Below are positions 21,504-31,396 of a stretch of 64,000 bases of DNA, piece by piece. The translations under genes and the position numbers were made by a program. Position 1 is the stretch's first letter. Each line of letters opens with the position of its first letter. The notes below the pieces were generated by a model that saw only the letters and a list, made by a program, of their open reading frames with translations, did not search any database and was not told the origin of the DNA. This stretch comes from Rutidosis leptorrhynchoides (taxonomy: Eukaryota; Streptophyta; Magnoliopsida; Asterales; Asteraceae), in the NCBI RefSeq assembly GCF_046630445.1, contig NC_092333.1:709608501-709672500 (forward strand), written 5' to 3'.

Positions 21504-22312
21504 TTATATTTCAATTGATAGTCCGTATATGGATTTGATTACGTTTACCATATATTAATATATTATAATATTATAATTACTATATTTCATTTGATACTCC
21601 GTTATGGATTTTATTACGTTTACCACTAATTTAATATTATAATTACTATATTTCAATTGATACTTCGTATATGGATTTTATCAAGTCTAACACACTTTGA
21701 TTTAAATTCCAAAAACACGAGATAGTTATATTGGACCTAGATGACTTTTGCATGATTTCAAATGTATACCAAATATGATACTTAATCAATAAAACTCAAC
21801 AAATTTACAATTTCTGTTTAAGATTCATCCAATTTATATGTGTTACTTTTGAGTTGTTTACTTTTGAGCGGGGTAGTATTACATAATAATAAGATTAAAT
21901 GGAAAAAAAAAGTCTTAGCAATGTACCCATACTAAAAATGATAGTTACAACAATTTTATGTAATTCATCGATTTATAAGTGAAAAGAATGTGTCTAATTA
22001 GTAACAACATTATAACTTTATCTTATATGTCTACACACAAAAAATGTATCTAACTATTTTTTTATGTATTACAAGAAAGAAAAATTTATCTAAACATATT
22101 TAATATCAACCGGCAGGTATCGAACGGGCTCATAAAATTTGTACATATATGTAACTTGTCACCGCCATATCAAATTGATCACATTCCAGTAAATTTTTAA
22201 TATTTTATTCTTTACTCGTGCAACGCACGGGCTCATAAAAATTAGTTATTGTATAAATCTGAATTAAAATACGCATAGTAACCATAACCATGTAGTTCAT
22301 ACGTTTAACCAG
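21504..22312. other. Intergenic with a possible second Helitron 3' end
   Basis: Near 22216-22245 CGTGC-AAC-GCACG forms a short hairpin followed by GGGCTCATAAAAATTAG and T. This is the layout of a plant Helitron 3' end, with TTAG in place of CTAG. A matching 5' end was not found. The rest is AT-rich and empty. Confidence 0.3.
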
Positions 22313-22380
<68 letters not shown>

Positions 22381-22412
22381 TATTATTATTATTATTATTA
22401 TCTATCTATCTA
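22313..22412. repeat. (TTA)n microsatellite with TCTA tail
   Basis: There are about 30 ATT/TTA units with one interruption (ACT), followed by three TCTA units. Confidence 0.95.
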
Positions 22413-22974
22413 TAAGTTCTATTATATTCCTAAAATGATAACATCATAAATAAGCTTTTTCATTCATTAAAAAAATCAAAAAAGAAAAAGAAAAATTTAG
22501 AGACCATGTACATGATGTCATAATTCCTAATTAATTTAAAATTAAATAATTAAAGAAATCTTTTATAAAAGGAAATAATAATCTCTCATATTTACAAATT
22601 TTAATTTTAAAGCATATTGTACAACCTTTATATAATAATTGTATTTTAATTTTAATAAAAAAAATTCAAAAGGAATTTATTATTATTACTAATAATTATT
22701 ACTTTATTAAAAATATAAATACTTAACTTTAAACAAACTTTATTATTACTCTATTATTTATTTTTATTATAATAATTATATTATTAATATTCAAATATGG
22801 ATTCTCTTTACGGGATTAATTACGTTAAATATGTATGCGAAAATACATGTCTCTATATATTTGTAAAAACAACGACAAGTTTCTTAGTCGAACGGGTCAT
22901 TAAAATAAATAACTTTAGCATTTACATTTACTTTGTCATTAAATTGTTTCGTTTAAACAAACTCGTGATTCCAC

Positions 22975-23035
<61 letters not shown>

Positions 23036-23100
23036 GTACCAAAAATCAAATAATATCGCAATTTTCCTTGCAAAACTCAAGTGAAGTTTGAACATACCTA
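22413..23100. other. AT-rich intergenic region upstream of the CLE gene
   Basis: Very AT-rich with no gene. It contains a pure (TTA)n run at 22975-23034. That run makes apparent poly-Ile frames on both strands, which are not genes. Confidence 0.6.
22975..23034. repeat. (TTA)n microsatellite
   Basis: A pure run of about 20 TTA units lies some 75 bp upstream of the TATA box of the CLE gene. Confidence 0.95.
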
Positions 23101-23108
23101 CCAAATTT

Positions 23109-23119
23109 GATATATAAAG
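23109..23119 (+). promoter_or_regulatory. TATA box of the CLE gene
   Basis: GATATATAAAG lies about 75 bp upstream of the start codon, the right distance for a short 5' leader. The leader from about 23140 is pyrimidine-rich. Confidence 0.5.
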
Positions 23120-23189
23120 AAAGACTAGTTCCACCATCATACCTTTCTATCTTCGTCTTACATTCTCATTCTTTCATAAAATAATCATC

Positions 23190-23408
23190 ATGACTCGCTT
23201 TCACATCATTCTTTCCTTCACTTTCTTACTCTTCATCACCACAACTTCTACTTTTACGTTCCCTCCACCTCCACCACCACCACCACCATCCGTCGCCGCA
23301 AAACAACTATTCCGACCATCAACAACAACCATGCATCCAATTTCCAACAACTTATTTTCAGACAAACGAAAGGTTCCCACAGGTCCAAATCGACTTCATA
23401 ACCGATAG
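23190..23408 (+). CDS. CLE family signalling peptide precursor
   Basis: The single-exon ORF of 72 residues has the CLE prepropeptide layout. Residues 1-24 form a hydrophobic signal peptide for secretion. Residues 25-33 are a run of Pro from a (CCA)n track, followed by a variable linker. The CLE motif RKVPTGPNRLHN occupies residues 60-71, with a single Arg behind it. CLE peptides are cut out, often hydroxylated at Pro4 and Pro7, and act in the apoplast on leucine-rich-repeat receptor kinases controlling meristem and vascular development. The motif is nearest to the CLE17/18/21/22 type (..TGPNPLHNR), but position 9 is Arg where Pro is nearly invariant. Receptor and role cannot be read from sequence. 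A TATA box lies upstream and AATAAA-like signals follow the stop. Confidence 0.85.
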   Translation: MTRFHIILSFTFLLFITTTSTFTFPPPPPPPPPSVAAKQLFRPSTTTMHPISNNLFSDKRKVPTGPNRLHNR

Positions 23409-24669
23409 TTATACTACTATACCAATAAATCTTTATTGTGGTTTATTGTATCTCTATTATCCAGTATTACAGTTAGTTATTCATGTTGGTGATTCAAAAT
23501 CAAACTTACTTTCAACTATATCTTAGACTTTGGATCGCCACAAAGGTTGTATTATATTGTATATTGATAAGCCAAATATAAGTTGAGTGCAATAAGATAT
23601 GAATCTAGTGAGATTTATTGAGGATCTGCCTTCAACACTCCAATAAACGTACAAACCAGTTCAAGACAAGAATCGATTGGTGGTCAAGGAGTCAGCTTGA
23701 TCGTTGTAAGTATGCTTTTGGAACATACAAACTACATGAGGTGCTTGGAATATGTACCAATGTGAGTATTTATATAGAACCATATATGGGAGGTTCTGGA
23801 ACAACGATGGCCTGGTCATGCTATAACACCGGCCAACGATGGCTATGGAGTGAGTAATATATAGATATGGAGCATATCCATTGAACGTCGTTAGACATTA
23901 GCCATTAAAACGTTGTTATATACAGTGATAAGGAGTATGTACGTGTACTATATGTTTGTTAAAAGTGTATCAATTTTGTATGTGGTCTTTAATATTAGAG
24001 GTTGCAAACAAAGTACTTATAACCTAAAGTTCTACAAGTATATACACAAACTTCAATCCATAATTAAGAACAAAAATAGTTTTATGATCAGTACGTTAGT
24101 AGTTAATAAAAGGTTGTATCCTATCGTATATATTCCTCTATTTCAATGATCATTTTTCGTTTATTACTAGCTTGTGTGTTGCGTCACAAAGTTACTCAAT
24201 TTGAGATGTGCATATGTGATGTATTTAGCATGTAAGTGAGCATAAGTATAAGTATAAAGTATAAATACTTATGCATCACATCTTAGTCACTAAGATCTTT
24301 CATTGTCATACACACACAATAGGTGTTTTATCCCCAAACTCTCTCAAACACATAGTTGAGAGACTCGAGTTAAACTGTGATCATTCATACAATTATGAAT
24401 GAGTCCAAGAGAACCGTGGATTCAATCTTGACAACGATTGAATTCACATGCTAATCCTTGCACCGTTCCACATAACAATTACAAATTCAACAAGAGCAAT
24501 TGTTACATATTCAGATCTGATTGTTACTGTGTTCATCATCATCTTCGTATATTCATATTCATCACTTTCATTACAACCTTTGTACAATCACATAAATCAA
24601 GCAAAACACGAATTGAAGCTATAAACTAGGAATTTCATTGTGCACTTGTACTGGTCACGCAGAAATCTG
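23409..24669. other. Intergenic, no gene recognised
   Basis: The segment 24160-24620 has the look of an LTR or promoter-leader (tandem AAGTATAAGTATAA near 24245, CACACACA, many short pyrimidine blocks), but no terminal repeats or primer site could be identified. Short open frames at 23618-23857 and 24438-24629 have no family features. Confidence 0.3.
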
Positions 24670-25380
24670 TTTTTTTTTTAAGACAAGTATTCTATGAATA
24701 AAAACTAGCCAGGTGCTAGATGTCTAGATAATACACGAACAAAACCAAAAAAAAAAAAAAAACGACCTAAAAAACACACACACAACCTAAACGACATGAA
24801 CCAACACCAACAACACACATGGCAAAATAACCAAAAACAATAACACAAGAGACACGATGACAACACCAACAAAACAACACATCCATCTATGAAACAAGAC
24901 CTACAATCCTACATCGAGCCTTCAAAGCCAAACAAAACCTACGAGCCACAAAACCTAACAACGCCATTGTTAGCATCTTCCAAACCCGCGATCACCCTTT
25001 TAAATTTTGCCTGCTCGAACCATCTACATTGATCACGATAGCTTTTTTCTTCTCTTACGTTGGTGTTTAATCATCAGTATACCTTTTCCTTTATTCTTTT
25101 TCTTTTGGCGAAAGCAAGCTAGCAAATTTTTAATCAAAATAATCGCGAAATTATTAGATTTACCAACTCCCGTCTTAGAGTCATTGGTCTCATTAGACCC
25201 ATTAGAAACCATCTCAGGTCCAATAAGGCTACCATTATCGATCACAGACTCTAGCCCACACTTGATCTCATTTGGGTCATTAGAAAAAATATCAACATTT
25301 ATAATTGTTCGTCTCAAGATCAACGCACGTTCGTCTCATCATTCCATAAGAACGACGCACATTCTGCTACCTGTCACAAC
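24670..25380 (-). mobile_element. 5'-truncated LINE-like retroposon, ORF1 C-terminus and 3' end
   Basis: Read on the minus strand, an open segment (25323-25033, 96 codons) is rich in Ser/Asn/Gly and ends in a basic tail (FRQKKKNKGKG, KHQRKRRKKLS). About 350 bp of T/G-rich 3' UTR follow, then an A-run (9 T at 24670-24678). The stem-loop CTAGC-ACCTG-GCTAG (24704-24718) sits about 26 bp from the tail and matches the stem of the unit at 17845-19491. No reverse transcriptase is present. No target duplication was found. Confidence 0.55.
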
Positions 25381-25958
25381 ATGAAATTACTTTTATCACC
25401 AACATTTTATTACATTATTATTATTTCTTAAAGGATAGTTTGTGTTTTCATGACAGTTTAACAGATAACAAGTAACTAGTAAGAACACATATCCACATAA
25501 AATATCATATGTTGATCTCTTTTACAGCATCTAGAAAAATTGTTTGCAAATTTTGAATTCTCTTCAGCAATCAAAAGTATGTATTCAAATCTATATTACC
25601 AACAAGTACATCTTTAATTGGTCATATAAAATATAATTCATATATATAAGTGGGATACATAACTGAAAATTTTGATATATGAATTAGACAATATTGATTC
25701 AAGTCAGCTGGAGTGTTTAATACTAGAGGTAGATAGGCAACTTCAAATATATATGTAAAGTCAGGCTGTATATTTGAGGAAGCAAACATATAAAATTAAG
25801 CTAAAAACTTAAACCGCCCAAACCGGTCAAATGTTGTTTTTTTTGTGTGAAAATAACGATAACTATTATAAAAATATAAAACGTTTTCGAAAGGAAACGA
25901 ATTCAACAAGAAATACAAGAGAGGACCCCAATGAGGCTCGTACCTAGAATGCGGGTAC
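25381..25958. other. Intergenic, nothing firm
   Basis: A T-run near 25836-25844 followed by ATAACGATAACTATTATAA resembles the LINE tail at 61570, so a short LINE 3' piece on the minus strand is possible. Otherwise nothing is recognised. Confidence 0.3.
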
Positions 25959-26159
25959 TGTGATGACCCGGAAATTTCTGACCAAATTTAAACTTTATCT
26001 TTAAATGATTTAATGTTTTCGACACGATAAGCAAAGTCTGTAATGTTGAGTCTCAAAGTTTTGGAACTATATTCATATAATCAATTATTCTTTGACTGTT
26101 CTCGACGATTCACGAACAATATATATATAACTTAATGTGCATATATATATATAACTTAA

Positions 26160-26164
<5 letters not shown>

Positions 26165-26214
<50 letters not shown>
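26165..26214. repeat. (AT)n microsatellite
   Basis: About 25 AT units in the isolated LTR, next to a short duplication of ACTTAATGTGCATATATATA. Confidence 0.95.
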
Positions 26215-26217
<3 letters not shown>

Positions 26218-26955
26218 TTCAAGTTATTTAGTAAACGATATTAACATTCGATTATTGATTCGATTAATATTTAGATAAGTTAACTAAAACGTTTAAGATG
26301 AACCAGTAAAACACTAATTTGCTACAGTATTTTTGAATGGTTACAGCACCCGAAAAGCTACAGTGTTTTCGAAAATCACTATTTGCTACAGTAAAAAAAA
26401 ATTTCTGGAATAACTTTGCTACAGTAAAACACTATTTCAAAATGAAAATGTATATATGTATATGTATATACTACGAGACGATGATTTATAGAAGCAAATA
26501 ACCAAAACACTTAATTGATTAAAGCTACACTTCGTGTGACATAGTTTATCTATGATTAAGTTTAATTTTTGATAAAGGTACACGTCGCGTAACGAAAAGT
26601 ACTAGTTTTCTAAGCGTACGAAAATGCATTCGAGAAACCGGAACCGGGACATAAGTCGAGTGACAACGTACGAGTCAACGGACCAAAAATTACAAGTCAA
26701 CTATGCACGTGAATATAATATAATATATAATTAATTATTTAAATTATATATATTATATTAATATTTAAATATGTCGACAAGCTACACGATAAAACGAATC
26801 TGAGCTGAAAAATGGGCCATGCGATCGCATGGCCAATGGCCTTCAGAACCATGCGATCGCATGGGGTCTGGGGACAGGCCACACCTATAAAAGCTCGATC
26901 ATTTCTGCTTCTGTTTTGATTCAATTACTCCGTAAGTATTTATTTATTTTGTTTA

Positions 26956-26956
<1 letters not shown>

Positions 26957-27014
<58 letters not shown>
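26957..27014. repeat. (TTA)n microsatellite
   Basis: About 19 TTA units within the isolated LTR. They create an apparent poly-Leu frame that is not a gene. Confidence 0.95.
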
Positions 27015-27015
<1 letters not shown>

Positions 27016-28929
27016 GATTAATATTATTATTAATCATATTATTATTATTAGTATTAATATTATACATAAAATACTACGACGAGGTCTTGAGCGTGTCACT
27101 TTCAAAATGGGTTTTCAAGCGGGATAGAGCTAAGGAAATTATGGGTAATGTTCGGGGGTATATTTATGAATCAAACCTAGTCATCTCCATTACGTCTACG
27201 TACTTTCCTACAATATTGAATCTCAATATTGATACGTAAGCACTCATATTTTATCTTTTATATATTAATTGTGTATCCATGTCTAGTGCTCGAGTATATA
27301 TATTTATACATACGTGTATGCTAAATTTTGTCGTTAAACAGTTTATAATAGATCGGGAATTTAATACATATATTACTGGTAAAAGGTATATGATATACAT
27401 GTTTTTGGAAAGCTGGCGAAAAATCAATAACTTTTCATTTAGATATCGAATAGTTTCGATGAACGGATTAAAAGATATGATCAACTGAATTATAATTGAC
27501 GTTAATTGGAATTGCTTTTGAATCTGCAATTAATATTTAAACAACTTGTTTGTAAGATTGATAAATTGGATTTTTGAATATTACCAACCGAGTAAATGAA
27601 TCCTTAAATAAGGTACGTCTCGTTTTGTTGAACTATTGTCAAAATTGACTTTTTGAAACAACTTTGGATAAATTTTGTATGTCGATCTCGAGCATTAGGA
27701 TTGTGATACACTATGACCTGACCTAGCTTGATAGACATTTATTGACCAACATATGTTCTCTAGGTTGAGATCTACGGTTATTTGGTAATCCGAGTTTCGG
27801 TCACAGTTTGGTGAACGACTTTATATGCTGCTAAGGTGAGTTTCATTTTCTCTCTTTTTAATTGCTTTTGCAATCTATATTTTTGGGCTGAGAATACATG
27901 CACTTTATTTTAAACGCAATTGATACAAGTACATACTAAATTCTACACCGAGTTTGAATCGAAAATCCCTTAGCTTTGGTAACTAGTAACTGCCGGTTAT
28001 AAGAACTGGTGGGCGCGAGTAGTTATATATGGATCCATAGGGCTTGACATCCCCGTCTGTTCCAGGTATAGAAACCCTAGCCTGAACTATAAAACAGACG
28101 TATGCTATTTGAGGTTAGTACACGTTGGTTTGCGTGTATTGTACATGTTTGTTGCATGTATGTTAAAATATGGGTACTTATTATATAGACGTTAAAGTTT
28201 AGTTACCAGGGTGCTCAATTTTGTAGAATATTTTGATAAACATTTCTGGATGAAACAACTGAAATCTGGTGATCCACCTTTATACACAGATTATGCGAAA
28301 CATTAAAACTATGAACTCACCAACCTTTGTGTTGACACTTGTTAGCATGTTTATTCTCAGGTTCCCTAGAAGTCTTCCGATGTTTGCTTATATGTTAGAC
28401 AAGCTTTGTGCATGGAGTCATACACGTTTTATTCAAGAAAATGTTGCATTCACAAAACCATCATCATGTATCTATTTTGACTGCATTGTCAATGGAAGTA
28501 TTATTGTAAACTATTATTTACGGTGATTGTCTATATGTGGAAATCATCAGATGTCGAAAACCTTGGATTTAAATATTCATTATGGTATATCTTTTCCAAA
28601 GAATGCAATGTTTATAAAACGTATCATATAGAGGTCAAATACCTTGCAATGAAATCGATGAATAACGTATTCGTCCATATGGATTTGGAGCGATCGTCAC
28701 AGCTAACATACAAACTATCTATACTGAGCTTCATCTAACCTAAGGTGAAACAAAACTAAATACTAACAAATACAACTAACTACAAATTCAAACGCCTGCT
28801 ACAAAAGATGAAACCGATATAAAAGAACTCAAATGTCCTTTATGAACACGCTGAACTCTTCCGTTTCAACCTGTAAACTTGAAGTAACTTTTTATCTAAA
28901 TAATGATACTAATAATTTTCGGTGTTCTT

Positions 28930-29284
28930 GATTTTCGGTGTTACATCGGTCATTGGCGTTCTCCCGATGGTGTGTTTGCTTAGGCTTGAAATGGTTTTAG
29001 GTGTCTTGTTTGTTGCGGTGGCAGTCGGGTTCTCCCAACCGTCAACGTTGTTGTTTTTTTTCTTTTTTTAGTGCGTTTGATTGCTAGGTTTTCCTTTGTT
29101 GGTGGCGTGTTTAAGACATTATCTGTTTCCTAGCAAAGTATGTTTCCACCATGTTGTTGGTATCGTATGTTAAGCGTTCGTTGATATGGCGCTTGTTAGC
29201 CTAGGTTTTCAATTTACAGATTTATCGTTTGTACTTGTTGATCTTCAGATCTCTTATTACTTCTTTTTCGCCAAAAAAAAAAAA
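28930..29284 (+). mobile_element. LINE 3' end fragment with poly(A) tail
   Basis: T/G-rich sequence with GGTTTTAGGTGTCTTG is followed by an A-run at about 29273-29284. It is related to the minus-strand fragment at 19959-20400. It has no open frame and is 5'-truncated. No target duplication was identified. Confidence 0.5.
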
Positions 29285-29343
29285 TTTAAAAAAATTATAA
29301 TAATGTTTATTATATTGAATTAAATAGAATAATAACTATGTAC

Positions 29344-29501
29344 AAATCTCAGCAGGAATGGACAATAAGTCTTTGGTGGGTTGGCCAACCCGACCCATAT
29401 TGACAGGCATCTATATATAACCAAATCTCAGCAGGAATGGACAATAAGTGTTTGGTGGGTTGGTCCAGTCTGACCCATATGGACAGACATCTATATATAA
29501 C
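29344..29501. repeat. Tandem duplication, two copies of 79 bp
   Basis: Both copies begin AAATCTCAGCAGGAATGG (29344 and 29423) and end ATCTATATATAAC. They differ at only a handful of positions, so the duplication is fairly recent. Confidence 0.85.
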
Positions 29502-30255
29502 TGATTCTGACTTGAACCCATATAGACCTTAAAGTCTCCCTGACCAACCCATCTCGCCACCTATACAGCTATACTTAACACCAAAGTTATTATTATAGAT
29601 AATAAACAAGGAAACAGCTGAGATGGCAATACATTCTATATGTGCTTTTCACTTGATAATAACTTGTAACAGAGAGAACACGTGAAACTGGCATTAAAGG
29701 ACAAAAGAAGTGATAATTATCTCAGATTGTTTTTCACCAAATTGAGAAAAAGTGAAACACGAACTCTAATTTGAATTTAAGATTAGAATAGAATGATTTT
29801 TTCTATGATCTTAAACGAAGAAAATCGAGTCTTTAAGCTTAGCTGTAACAACGAATTCTCAAATTTTGTCTAAAAGTCAGAAAAGCCAAACTGCTGATGA
29901 ATAAAGATTTTCAAATCTAAGCTTAAAACACTATTGCCACCATATGTACTCCATTGTTAACTGAATAATATTTGTGCTTGAAACAACAAAAATTATAGAA
30001 AATTCAAAATCAAAGTAACAACAGAGGCTGGCCAATGCATAGGAAAATTCCCGATAAGAATGTGGAGAAGCAAACACATTTGAAGGCAAAATGAATTACA
30101 AACCTTGGAAAACTACTATCCAGAAGAAGATGTATTTATTCACAATATGATAAATCAAACATGTTTATCATTCATGATAAATAAAGTAAAGTTTACTCTA
30201 AAAATTATTAACATAATATAGTTTTCTACTACTTAGTAGAGAAGAGAAGCGGTGA
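29502..30255. other. Intergenic, downstream of the F-box-associated gene
   Basis: AT-rich sequence without a recognised gene or repeat ends. Confidence 0.4.
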
Positions 30256-30546
30256 TCATCTGTTGTTGATTGAACAACGGCGGAGGATGGAAGAAAACGT
30301 AGGTTGATACAGTCGAATATTTGTTGTTGTAGCTGGATAACCCTGATAAATAAAGTTGGCTTCATGCAAAACGCCCTGTTTTAAGCTGTAAATAAACAAG
30401 CGTCTCCGACCATTAGTTATTGTTATTAATAAGTGGCCTGCATCCTTGTTCCAGTATCCTATAACCTTTATTATAAACAAATTAACAGGAAGAGGCGGTT
30501 TTCTATCGAACCGGCAATGGAGGACCCAACGCCATTTTGTCATTTT

Positions 30547-30579
<33 letters not shown>

Positions 30580-31276
30580 ATTCAGTACTAGTAACCAAAC
30601 CTCTATGGAGGACATGTGCCTCGTGCTGACATCATCGTACACAAGTCCAACTTGACCATCTAGATCAACCAAATGCTCCCTGGTACTCCAATGATCAAGT
30701 GTATTAGGAGGAGGATCTATCAACCCAAGTTCATCTTTCGTCATGTCAAAAACATATTACTTTCCTTAGAGCAAACAGCCAATATTTAAGATCATAACTA
30801 ACCAACCAGTGCAAACATCCATTAGCAAATACAGCTTCACCACTTATGGGATATGGTGGAACTGCGGGTATCTCCCGCCATGATGATGATAATGATGACG
30901 ATGATGATGAGTCCGTGCCCCCAAATACATCATGTACCATGGTGCATAAATCCTCCACCACATCATCTTCGTGGTCATATGACCTAATATTCATTTGATT
31001 CCGAAGCACAACACACACCATTTTGTAAGTATTAGTATAATCATCATAACCAAGCCCGCATGCCTCGCGTTCATCAAGCACTGATGTATTACATGACCAA
31101 ATTTTGATGGGAGGCAGCTTATAACATTCTTTCTTTAAAGGATTGATCACAAGTAAAGCGGTGGTGCCGTCGTCTACATTGTTGTCTTGTGATGAAAATA
31201 TCAGACCCTTGCAGGAACCTAGAATTATTATTTTTTCTAGATAAAATCTAGGACCCCAGTTTTTACAGAAAAACTC
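30256..31276 (-). pseudogene. F-box-associated (FBA) gene, truncated by an LTR insertion
   Basis: The minus strand encodes the C-terminal FBA part of an F-box protein. Blocks include GSCKGLIF, LLVINPLKKECYKLPP, CGLGYDDYTNTYKMV, GCLHWLV and DPPPNT. F-box proteins are substrate adaptors of SCF ubiquitin ligases. The frame is open right up to 31276, where the LTR of the older Tekay element starts, so the F-box end of the gene is cut off and is not found elsewhere in the window. Near 30757-30761 an extra T in a T-run (TTTTTGACATG) shifts the frame between ..KVICF and MTKDELGLIDPP. A (GAT)n track gives ten His in a row at about 30547-30580, and another gives a Ser run. Confidence 0.7.
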
Positions 31277-31396
31277 TGTAACGACCCTGGAATTTTCAAC
31301 GTTTATTTATTAATAATTATTATTATTAATACATGTGATTAAACGAATGTATGACATTACATTTACTTATTACCATGATTGCCCGTACTTGACTTT
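31277..31396 (+). repeat. 5' LTR of the older Tekay element, left piece
   Basis: It begins TGTAACGACCCTGG, which pairs with the LTR end GGCATCACA at 47283. It is interrupted after 31396 by the young element. Confidence 0.75.

Larger units (their letters stand above)
25959..28701 (+). repeat. Isolated LTR of a Tekay-like Ty3/gypsy family
   Basis: It starts TGTGATGACCCGG and ends TCGTCACA, an imperfect terminal inverted repeat, over 2743 bp. It shares the 13-mer TGAGAATACATGC (27889-27901) and the block GGATCCATAGGG (28030-28041) with the LTR of the older Tekay element, and TATTCTCAGG near its end with both other families. No primer site, internal region or partner LTR is next to it, so it is a solo LTR or a remnant. 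The flanks (GGTAC / GCTAA) do not form a target duplication. Inside lie an (AT)n run, a TTTGCTACAGTA cluster and a doubled palindrome. Confidence 0.7.

Noticed and set aside
22797-23140. Poly-Ile frames on both strands
   Set aside because: Both are read-through of the same (TTA)n microsatellite.
26829-27239. Open frame with a long poly-Leu run
   Set aside because: It is produced by the (TTA)n microsatellite inside an LTR and has no protein features.
25954-28706. Target-site duplication around the isolated LTR
   Set aside because: GGTAC on the left and GCTAA on the right do not match, so a clean solo-LTR origin cannot be claimed.
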